Shown here piece after piece: positions 7,322 through 13,066 of a DNA stretch of 13,066 nt. Within the stretch, counting starts at the first letter, position 1; each line of letters starts with the position of its first letter. The stretch is from contig JBNKCL010000009.1 of NCBI GenBank assembly GCA_050287725.1, positions 1 to 13,066 of the forward strand. The letters are read 5' to 3'. Under the pieces are notes generated by a model, which searched no databases, had not been told where the DNA came from, and saw nothing but the letters and a program-made list of their open reading frames with translations. Source of the stretch: CBFDBF01 sp050287725. Lineage in GTDB: Bacteria > Pseudomonadota > Gammaproteobacteria > Chromatiales > Chromatiaceae. Made by a program: the position numbers and the translations under genes.

Positions 7322-8397
7322 AGCCATCGATCCGCACCAAACTGGAGCAGATCGCCGACCGTTTCGAAGAGATCACCGCCCTGCTGGCTGATCCCGAGGT
7401 CCAGGGCGATCAGAACCGCTTCCGCGCCCTGGGCCAGGAGTACTCCCAACTGGAACCGGTGGTGACCTGCTACCGCCGCTACCGGGAGTTGGACCGGGAG
7501 ATCGCCGCCACCGGCGAACTGCTGAACGACCCGGAGATGGGCGCACTGGCCCGGGAGGAGCTGGAGCAGGCCGAGGCGCGGCGCGCCGAACTGGAACCCC
7601 AACTGCAGCTGCTGCTGATCCCGCCTGACCCCAACGACGAACGCAACATCTTCCTGGAGATCCGGGCCGGCACCGGCGGGGCCGAGGCGGCCCTGTTCGC
7701 CGCCGACCTCCATCGCATGTACCTGCGTTACGCCGAGACCCGGGGGTGGCGGGTGGAACCCATCAGCGAGAGCCATAGCGAACAGGGCGGCTATAAAGAG
7801 ATCGTCAGCCGTATCAGCGGAAAGGGGGTCTATTCCCGGCTCAAATTCGAATCGGGCACCCACCGGGTCCAGCGGGTCCCGGAAACCGAGTCCCAGGGCC
7901 GCATCCACACCTCCGCCTGCACCGTCGCCATCCTGCCGGAGGCGGAGGAGATCGACGATGTGGCGATCAACAGCAACGACCTGCGAATCGACACCTACCG
8001 CGCCTCCGGCGCCGGCGGCCAGCATGTCAACAAAACCGACTCCGCGGTGCGGATCACCCATCTGCCGTCCGGCATCGTGGTGGAGTGCCAGGATGAACGT
8101 TCCCAGCACAAGAACAAGGCCCGCGCCATGTCCCTGCTGCAGGCCAAACTGCTGTCACAGGCCCAGCAAGAGCAAGTCAGCGAACAGGCCCAAAACCGCA
8201 AGTTACAGGTAGGCAGCGGCGACCGCTCGGAGCGGATCCGTACCTACAACTTCCCCCAAAACCGGGTCACCGACCATCGTATCAACCTGACCCTCTACAA
8301 GCTGGAGGAGATCCTGTCGGGGGAGTTGGATCAAGTGGTCGATCCCCTGCGGCAGGAGTATCAGGCGGAACAGCTCACCGCACTGGCCGGGGCTTGA
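7318..8397 (+). CDS. prfA: Peptide chain release factor 1
   Basis: RF1 recognises UAA and UAG stop codons and triggers release of the finished peptide. The 359-residue product is of normal length. It has the coiled N-terminal domain (about 1-100), the stop-codon reading PxT motif as PET (188-190) in RVPETESQGRIHTSA, and the catalytic GGQ (233-235) in GAGGQHVNKTDSAVRITH. The Gln is normally methylated by PrmC. The start overlaps the hemA stop by four bases. prmC, which often follows prfA, is not downstream here; the next sequence is a hairpin and then unrelated genes. Confidence 0.97.
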   Translation: MKPSIRTKLEQIADRFEEITALLADPEVQGDQNRFRALGQEYSQLEPVVTCYRRYRELDREIAATGELLNDPEMGALAREELEQAEARRAELEPQLQLLLIPPDPNDERNIFLEIRAGTGGAEAALFAADLHRMYLRYAETRGWRVEPISESHSEQGGYKEIVSRISGKGVYSRLKFESGTHRVQRVPETESQGRIHTSACTVAILPEAEEIDDVAINSNDLRIDTYRASGAGGQHVNKTDSAVRITHLPSGIVVECQDERSQHKNKARAMSLLQAKLLSQAQQEQVSEQAQNRKLQVGSGDRSERIRTYNFPQNRVTDHRINLTLYKLEEILSGELDQVVDPLRQEYQAEQLTALAGA

Positions 8398-8448
8398 CGC
8401 CGCGACCCTGCAAATCCCCCCCATTGGTCCGCCCGAGCGGCCCGTTTG

Positions 8449-8469
8449 TCGCCGAAGTCGGCGATCTTT
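8449..8469 (+). terminator. Possible terminator of hemA-prfA
   Basis: TCGCCG, a short loop and CGGCGA form a perfect 6-bp stem (7 bp if the loop is only two bases), followed by TCTTT. It lies 51 bases after the prfA stop. The stem is short and the T run weak, so termination is only likely. Confidence 0.45.
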
Positions 8470-8480
8470 AACGACGACAC

Positions 8481-8508
8481 TTGACTCCCCTCCCCCCTTT
8501 CTTTAGAA
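8481..8508 (+). promoter_or_regulatory. Weak candidate promoter for the 8539-10489 gene group
   Basis: TTGACT (8481-8486, five of six to the -35 consensus) is followed after 16 bases by TTAGAA (8503-8508), a poor -10. An AT-rich stretch GTATTAATATTGA follows at 8513-8525. The position between the putative prfA terminator and the next gene suits a promoter, but the -10 box is unconvincing. Confidence 0.3.
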
Positions 8509-8538
8509 AAAGGTATTAATATTGAGAGTAGCAACGGG

Positions 8539-8853
8539 ATGAAGATCCCGAACGACTGGAAAAAGATTTCGGCCTGTCTGGACTATCAGGCCTTCGTGCA
8601 CACGGTACCGCCGGATCTGCCGGCTGCGGCTCATCAGCAATTGTGCGGAGAGCTGAAGCGGTTGGGCAGGGTGCGGCAGGAACTGCTGGGCGTGGTCTAC
8701 GTGGAAGCGGAGTGGGGGTTTCTGGTGGTTCCACCCGCGGGATTCCCGGAGATCAAGATCAACTTTTTCCATACGACCGGCGAGCAGCAGGTCAAACAAA
8801 TACTCCGCCGAGTCGCCGGGCTGTTGCAGACGGCGAAGGACCGTCGGACATAA
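8539..8853 (+). CDS. Hypothetical protein, 104 residues
   Basis: I do not recognise this family. The product is a small soluble protein with no signal peptide or membrane segment. It looks alpha/beta: helical ends (about 15-50 and 82-100) flank two hydrophobic strand-like segments, LLGVVYVEAEWGFLVVPP (about 49-66) and IKINFF (about 72-77). The ATG at 8539 has only a weak GAGAG/ACGGG context. Reality as a gene is supported by the clean frame, by codon use like its neighbours (GC-rich third positions) and by the closely spaced genes after it (27 bases to the next start). It is probably the first gene of a three-gene unit. Confidence 0.65.
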   Translation: MKIPNDWKKISACLDYQAFVHTVPPDLPAAAHQQLCGELKRLGRVRQELLGVVYVEAEWGFLVVPPAGFPEIKINFFHTTGEQQVKQILRRVAGLLQTAKDRRT

Positions 8854-8880
8854 CGAATTGCCAAAGAGGAGAATTAACGC

Positions 8881-9267
8881 ATGGCAAAGGCAACCGGTGA
8901 CTACTGGACCATTACGCCCATCGCACTGTTTGAGTTGATCAACGAGAAGCGGCGCCAGCTGAATCGCACCCCGATCGACCACGGGGCCATGGTCACGCGC
9001 CTGGCACTGAAAAGCAATGTCGCCGCTCCCGGCGTTTTCGATTTCAGCGCCTCAAAACTGAAATTGACGGCCGAACATCTGCAAATACTGGAGGAGATCG
9101 TCAACGACCAGTTCGATCTCTATTTGAAAAACACGCTGGCGCGCCACTGTGTTTTCCACTCCGCCTCGGCAGAAGCAAAACCGAAGGCGCGGCCGGCCGC
9201 CCCGGCGGCGGAGCCGCAACCGAGCGGCAAACGCTCCAAGCTGAAACGCCTGTTCGGGCGGGACTGA
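8881..9267 (+). CDS. Hypothetical protein, 128 residues
   Basis: I do not recognise this family. The start is well supported: AGGAG at 8867-8871 stands nine bases before the ATG. The N-terminal 95 residues look like a compact, mostly helical soluble domain (TITPIALFELINEKRRQLNR; TAEHLQILEEIVNDQFDLYL). After about residue 97 comes a low-complexity linker rich in Ala, Pro and Lys, ending in a strongly basic tail KRSKLKRLFGRD. Such a tail could bind nucleic acid, membrane lipid or an acidic partner; this is inference. It lies 27 bases after the 104-residue gene and 31 bases before the 396-residue gene, so the three are likely one operon. Confidence 0.75.
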   Translation: MAKATGDYWTITPIALFELINEKRRQLNRTPIDHGAMVTRLALKSNVAAPGVFDFSASKLKLTAEHLQILEEIVNDQFDLYLKNTLARHCVFHSASAEAKPKARPAAPAAEPQPSGKRSKLKRLFGRD

Positions 9268-9298
9268 CGGCAATCACGATCAGGTAACGGGAGCTGCT

Positions 9299-10489
9299 AT
9301 GAGCAAAGAGATTACTCGCCATCACGGCCAAGCGTTTCTGGGGGGCCTCAGCCGCGTTTTCCACTGCAACCATTACAACGCCTATCTGCAGATGGCGGTG
9401 ATGCTGTCGGACGGGGTGACCGGATGCGAACCTCGCAAACTGTTGACGGAGGCGATCATCCCACTGGTGCTGCACCTGCGGGAACAGGGGTACAGCACCA
9501 AGGATCTGCAGGAAGAATTCGCGTTTTGCGGCTTCGGCAAACTGCGGGCGTTGCAGAAGGGGGAATGGGTCACACCCAACTCGCATTACGGCCAGGCCGC
9601 CATTATGCACGGCAAAAAAGAGCCCAGCTGTTTTTTTACCGCCGGATATATCTCCGGTCTCTCGGACCAGGTGATTCGCGAAAATCAGTGCAAACAACAG
9701 GGTTCTCCGGTGGACTGGTTCAAACCGCAGGGGGAACTGCAACCTCCGGAAAACTTTCTTCACTTCCCCGCGGGTTATACCGAGGTGCCGGCACGTTTCG
9801 AGTTCAAGGATTGCCAGGCGTTTCAAACCGCCGTCGACGAGGACGCCATCATCCAGGCGGTCGCGGGGCTGCCGTTGTACGGCAAGAGCGGGGTGAATGA
9901 TACCGGCCTGATCGACGCCTTCGGGGTAGTGCTCACCAATCACTTCGCCGACTACTACAACTACATCTCCTACGAGACCTATTACGGCATGATCAAGGGC
10001 GGGCAACCGGTGAATCACACCCGGGACGTGTTCGTTCAGGGCGGCCACATCTGCGCCTTCAATACCTTCGGCGGCATCATGTCCAGCCCCGAGTGGTACC
10101 AGTTGATCGCACCGCACTGCAAAGATGACGCCGACTGGATTCACGGCATGGTAGCGGTGATCAACGCCCTCGGCTGGGGGACCTGGCGGGTGGAGCAGAT
10201 CGATCCGGGGCATCGTTTGGTGATTCGCATCTACAACTCCTACGAGGGAGTCGGCTACCGCCGCATCTACCCCCAGAGCCGGGAGACCCAGCTCTCCTTC
10301 CTCAATATGGGAGCGGTACAGGGGCTGTCCCATCTGTTGTGGAAGATCGACATCAAAAAGCGCCCGACCCTGGATCACGAGTTCTATTCCAGCGTCTTCA
10401 ACAATCCGCAAAACCGCTTTCACGTACAGCAAACCCACGCCATCGCCGCCGGTCACGAGTATGACCGGATCGTGGCGGAACGGCAGTAG
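9299..10489 (+). CDS. Hypothetical protein with duplicated V4R-like domain
   Basis: A 396-residue soluble protein with no signal peptide. The start is supported by GGGAG at 9289-9293. Two halves resemble each other. Half one (about 17-126) has HCNHYNAYLQ (22-31), CGFGKLRA (77-84), NSHYGQA (94-100) and FFTAGYISGL (112-121). Half two (about 207-350) has TNHFADYYNY (213-222), LGWGTWRV (291-298), NSYEGVG (313-319) and FLNMGAVQGL (334-343), in the same order. The glycine/aromatic turn and the final G-x2-G-L helix recall V4R (4-vinyl reductase type) small-molecule binding domains, but that comparison is from memory of the pattern only. Cys and His are frequent (Cys23, Cys43, Cys77, Cys111, Cys131, Cys172, Cys252, Cys274), which allows metal binding. 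The likely role is ligand sensing or binding with the two small proteins upstream; no enzyme activity can be assigned. Confidence 0.8.
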   Translation: MSKEITRHHGQAFLGGLSRVFHCNHYNAYLQMAVMLSDGVTGCEPRKLLTEAIIPLVLHLREQGYSTKDLQEEFAFCGFGKLRALQKGEWVTPNSHYGQAAIMHGKKEPSCFFTAGYISGLSDQVIRENQCKQQGSPVDWFKPQGELQPPENFLHFPAGYTEVPARFEFKDCQAFQTAVDEDAIIQAVAGLPLYGKSGVNDTGLIDAFGVVLTNHFADYYNYISYETYYGMIKGGQPVNHTRDVFVQGGHICAFNTFGGIMSSPEWYQLIAPHCKDDADWIHGMVAVINALGWGTWRVEQIDPGHRLVIRIYNSYEGVGYRRIYPQSRETQLSFLNMGAVQGLSHLLWKIDIKKRPTLDHEFYSSVFNNPQNRFHVQQTHAIAAGHEYDRIVAERQ

Positions 10490-10502
10490 CCGAGAGATAC
10501 CG

Positions 10503-10522
10503 AGCGCTGTCGCTACAGCGTT
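10503..10522 (+). terminator. Hairpin after the three-gene unit
   Basis: CGCTGT and ACAGCG form a perfect 6-bp stem around CGCT, extendable by one G-U and one A-U pair. It lies 14 bases after the stop of the 396-residue gene. No T run follows, so it may be a rho-type boundary or an mRNA 3' stabiliser rather than a true intrinsic terminator. Confidence 0.3.
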
Positions 10523-10535
10523 GGTGGTAATTCAT

Positions 10536-10578
10536 CGACCGGGAGGGCGGCGATATCCCCCCCCGGTCGCCCGCCCTC
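10536..10578 (+). repeat. Two interleaved inverted repeats upstream of the HD-GYP gene
   Basis: CGACCGGG (10536-10543) is the exact inverse of CCCGGTCG (10562-10569), and GAGGGCGG (10543-10550) is the exact inverse of CCGCCCTC (10571-10578). The order left-left-right-right means the two 8-bp stems share a base and interlock; as RNA they could form an H-type pseudoknot or exclude one another. They lie between the unknown three-gene unit and the HD-GYP gene. Confidence 0.5.
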
Positions 10579-10644
10579 TCTGCGGCGGCCATTAGCCACA
10601 TGAGGGCATAAGCATTCCCCTGAAGCGCTTCTATCCTTAAACCC

Positions 10645-12162
10645 ATGCGCAGCCTGTTTCACTATCTCTTATCCCTGGGGATCCTGGCCCTCTACGGCGG
10701 CCGGGTCTGCCCCTTTCTGGAATCGCTGACCATCGCCCAACTGGTCACACCGCTGGCGGTCGCACTCACCCTCCAGTGGCTGGTGCGGCGCCCGCTGTTG
10801 CGATGGTGGGTGGCCGAAGCCCGGTGCGAACGGCAGGTACGCAGGGTGCTGGGACTGGAATTGGGGCTGTTTCTTTTCTCGGGCTTGGCGGTGGCCCTGT
10901 TCAACACCCTGGTCTACGGGTTTCCACCCGTCAGCGGTCTCAAGGTGGTAGTGGGCTTCACCGGCCTCGGCTTCTTTGTGGCGGTGGATCTGGCGCTGCA
11001 GTGGGAACGCAAACTGGCCCGTCAAATTCAAGAACGACAGCTCGCCGTACAGACCGGACCGGACTACTTCCCGGTCTCCCGCAAACTCGGCCTGATCGCT
11101 TCGGTCACGGCGCTCCTGATCACGCTGGTGCTGTTCCTGGTGGTCAACAAAGACCTGCTCTGGCTACTGGAGGTCCACGGACAGGTCACCCTGCCGGAGG
11201 CGCAACACTCCATCCTCAAGGAGTTCGCCTTCGTCTCGCTGGTGATCCTGGGGGAGGTGTTGAATCTCATCCGCTCCTACGCCCGCAACCTGCGATTCTT
11301 CTTCGAGAGCGAGAATCGGGTGCTGACGCAGACCAACCAGGGCGACCTGAACGGCCGGGTCGCGGTCAGCACCAACGATGAGTTCGGGATCATGGCCCAC
11401 CAGACCAACCTTATGGTGGCCGCGATCCGCGCCCGCACGGAGGAGATCCAGCGCACCCGGGATGTCACCATCCTCACCCTCGCCTCCCTGGCGGAAACCC
11501 GCGACAACGAAACCGGCGCGCATATCCTGCGCACCCAGCGCTATGTGCGCGCACTGGCGGTACATCTCGCCGACCAGCCCGGGTTTCGTGAAGTACTGGA
11601 CGAAGAGACCATTGAACTGCTGTACAAATCCGCGCCGCTGCATGATATCGGCAAAGTGGGCATCCCGGACGCCATCCTGTTGAAGCCCGCCAAGCTGACC
11701 GCCGACGAATTCGAGATCATGAAGACCCATGCGCAGCTGGGCGCGGATGCCATCCGGGTGGCGGAACGGGAACTGGGCAGCACCTCGTTCCTGCGCTATG
11801 GACGCGAGATCGCCGAGACCCATCACGAACGCTGGGACGGCAGCGGCTACCCGCGTGGCCTGCAGGGCGAGAAGATCCCGGTCTCCGGACGGCTCATGGC
11901 CCTGGCCGACGTCTACGACGCCCTGATCAGCAAGCGCATCTACAAACCGGCCTTTCCCCATGAACAGGCGCGGAAGATTATCCTTGAGGGCAACGGCAGC
12001 CATTTCGATCCCGCCGTGGTCGCGGCATTCGTCGCCGTTGAAGAGGCGTTTCAAGAGATCGCCGCCGGCTTCCAGGACGAGGCCTACGGCAGCCGGGGGA
12101 TCGAGGAATCCGACACACCGCCTCTTTCCGCTGCGAACTTCGAAGGGGAACTCTCGCAATAA
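10645..12162 (+). CDS. Membrane HAMP/HD-GYP protein, predicted c-di-GMP phosphodiesterase
   Basis: HD-GYP enzymes hydrolyse the second messenger c-di-GMP. The 505-residue product has about six hydrophobic segments (roughly 5-20, 28-47, 70-90, 100-117, 146-168, 193-210), a HAMP-like linker (about 210-265, with NDEFGIM) and an HD-GYP domain (about 272-470). The metal ligands look complete: Glu289 and His293 in ETGAHILR, His333-Asp334 in HDIGKVGIPD, His362, His393-His394 and Asp422, with GYP at 401-403 in HHERWDGSGYP. It is therefore probably active, of the three-metal type. The membrane part is unlike a standard sensor domain that I can name. The ATG at 10645 lacks a ribosome-binding site; a 10-base palindrome GAAGCGCTTC (10622-10631) stands just upstream and may be an operator. 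Confidence 0.93.
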   Translation: MRSLFHYLLSLGILALYGGRVCPFLESLTIAQLVTPLAVALTLQWLVRRPLLRWWVAEARCERQVRRVLGLELGLFLFSGLAVALFNTLVYGFPPVSGLKVVVGFTGLGFFVAVDLALQWERKLARQIQERQLAVQTGPDYFPVSRKLGLIASVTALLITLVLFLVVNKDLLWLLEVHGQVTLPEAQHSILKEFAFVSLVILGEVLNLIRSYARNLRFFFESENRVLTQTNQGDLNGRVAVSTNDEFGIMAHQTNLMVAAIRARTEEIQRTRDVTILTLASLAETRDNETGAHILRTQRYVRALAVHLADQPGFREVLDEETIELLYKSAPLHDIGKVGIPDAILLKPAKLTADEFEIMKTHAQLGADAIRVAERELGSTSFLRYGREIAETHHERWDGSGYPRGLQGEKIPVSGRLMALADVYDALISKRIYKPAFPHEQARKIILEGNGSHFDPAVVAAFVAVEEAFQEIAAGFQDEAYGSRGIEESDTPPLSAANFEGELSQ

Positions 12163-12437
12163 TTATCGATCTTATTCTCTCGAACGGTGCGAAAACCGCT
12201 CGTAGGAAGCGATCCGAGAGGGTGATATTTCACATCCCCACCGCCCGGTGAGGATCGGCAATCCTTATAAAAACAGGCCCAAACGGCAACCTCCCCCACC
12301 ACCAGGGACTTGCAGCCGAAGCGGCAAATATGTAAACGTAAGCGGGTTTTCGATTACAGCACACCGCCAAAGTGTGTTGTGGGTACCAACAATAAAGTAG
12401 GACCGCTACTGGCGGCCAATGGAGGAGATTTACAGCT
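12163..12437 (+). other. Non-coding leader between HD-GYP and cytochrome genes
   Basis: No gene is seen in these 275 bases. A compound inverted repeat at 12177-12220 (outer CTCTCG/CGAGAG, inner CGGT/ACCG) may end the HD-GYP transcript. A TATAAA at 12266-12271 could be a -10 box but lacks a -35 partner. A small hairpin CACAC/GTGTG lies at about 12361-12377. The strong ribosome-binding site GGAGGAG (12421-12427) is 10 bases before the cytochrome ATG. The long untranslated leader suggests post-transcriptional control, which I cannot identify. Confidence 0.35.
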
Positions 12438-13043
12438 ATGAAGAAGATCACTGCTCTTTGTTTTATCGGTCTGGTGGGCGCCGCGGCGCCGTTTGTTTCC
12501 GCCAGCGCCGGCGTCGACGATCTCGTCAAGAAGTGCAACTCGTGCCACGGGGAAGACGGCAACAGCAAGTATGAGGAGGTCCCCAATATCGGCGGCATGT
12601 CGACGGTCTATATCCACGACACCATGGTGGCCTACCAGAACAACGAACGCCCCGGAAAAAAGTTCAAGCCTGACGACGGCGAAGAGACCGATATGAACGC
12701 GGTGGCAGAAAAGCTGAGCGAGGCCGACATCAACGCCCTGGCCGACCACTACGCCGCCAAACCGTTCGTGCCGCACTTGCAGGAGGTCGATGCGGAGATG
12801 GCGGACAAGGGGAAGAAAACCTTCAAAAAGCTGTGCGAGAAATGCCATTCCGAGGGCGGCACGGTGGCCGATGACGACTCCGGCATCCTGCTCGGCCAGT
12901 GGAAAAAATACCTGCAGCACGAGTTCGAACTGTTCGATACTCAGAAGCGCGAAATGGTGAAAAAGATGCGCAAGCGCTATGAGAAACTGAGCGCACAGGA
13001 TAAAGCGGATATCATCGAATACCTGGCCGGCGGCAACAAGTAA
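12438..13043 (+). CDS. Exported diheme cytochrome c (cytochrome c4/FccA-like)
   Basis: A periplasmic electron carrier. The 201-residue precursor has a Sec signal peptide (MKKITALCFIGLVGAAAPFV), probably cut after SASA at residue 24. Two c-type heme sites are present: CNSCH (33-37) and CEKCH (133-137), each in its own small domain. Candidate Met axial ligands are Met54 (in IGGMST) for the first heme and Met173 or Met177 for the second. The second domain ends in LSAQDKADIIEYLAG, the usual C-terminal helix of class I cytochromes. Two-domain cytochromes of this length include cytochrome c4 and FccA, the heme subunit of flavocytochrome c sulfide dehydrogenase; no flavin subunit is in view, so the partner is open. 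The surface is very rich in Lys, Glu and Asp. The start is fixed by GGAGGAG ten bases upstream. Confidence 0.92.
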   Translation: MKKITALCFIGLVGAAAPFVSASAGVDDLVKKCNSCHGEDGNSKYEEVPNIGGMSTVYIHDTMVAYQNNERPGKKFKPDDGEETDMNAVAEKLSEADINALADHYAAKPFVPHLQEVDAEMADKGKKTFKKLCEKCHSEGGTVADDDSGILLGQWKKYLQHEFELFDTQKREMVKKMRKRYEKLSAQDKADIIEYLAGGNK

Positions 13044-13066
13044 CATCGACCCGGCACGCCCCGCTG

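Noticed and set aside
7879..7887. RF1 stop-codon motif reads PET, not PAT or PVT
   Set aside because: The family motif is PxT, and PET is common in bacterial RF1, including Firmicutes. It is not an anomaly.
9101..10456. A 451-codon open frame on the minus strand opposite the 396-residue gene
   Set aside because: The plus-strand gene has a good ribosome-binding site, duplicated conserved motifs and natural spacing to its neighbours; the minus frame has none of these.
12240..12420. Possible GEMM-type c-di-GMP riboswitch before the cytochrome gene
   Set aside because: Fragments such as CCAGGGAC and GTAAGCGGGTT recall parts of the consensus, but the conserved blocks are not in the right order or spacing and no matching two-stem fold was found by eye.

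Overview
The window is a piece of gammaproteobacterial chromosome, GC-rich and made mostly of housekeeping genes. Two conserved blocks identify the group. One is tRNA-Tyr, tRNA-Gly, tRNA-Thr, tuf (the E. coli tyrU-glyT-thrT-tufB order). The other is pth, rplY, prs, tRNA-Gln, ispE, a TPR lipoprotein, then divergent hemA-prfA (the Pseudomonas-type order). No phage, insertion sequence, CRISPR array or rRNA is visible. A diheme cytochrome c and a membrane HD-GYP protein suit a respiring, environmental proteobacterium, possibly of the sulfur-oxidiser/Chromatiales type, but that placement is inference.

Layout. Positions 1-661, minus strand: the start of EF-Tu preceded by three tRNA genes and a good sigma70 promoter with a GC-rich discriminator. 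Positions 746-5929, minus strand: TPR outer-membrane lipoprotein, ispE, tRNA-Gln, prs, rplY, pth, ending in a hairpin after pth. A strong intrinsic terminator with a possible antiterminator lies between prs and rplY, only 26 bases before the rplY start. lolB, usually found between the TPR gene and ispE, is absent. Positions 6053-8397, plus strand: hemA and prfA overlapping by ATGA; prmC, which often follows, is absent.

Positions 8539-10489, plus strand: three close-packed genes of unknown function, with good ribosome-binding sites before the second and third. The third encodes a 396-residue protein with a visible internal duplication that I compare, tentatively, to V4R-type ligand-binding domains. 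This is the least explained part of the window. Positions 10645-12162: a multi-pass membrane HAMP/HD-GYP protein with a complete metal-ligand set, a predicted c-di-GMP phosphodiesterase. Positions 12438-13043: an exported diheme cytochrome c behind a 275-base non-coding leader.

The core genes serve translation (EF-Tu, tRNAs, L25, peptidyl-tRNA hydrolase, RF1), PRPP supply (Prs), isoprenoid synthesis (IspE), tetrapyrrole synthesis (HemA) and envelope maintenance (TPR lipoprotein). The right third is lineage-specific: an unknown three-gene unit, c-di-GMP turnover and periplasmic electron transfer.
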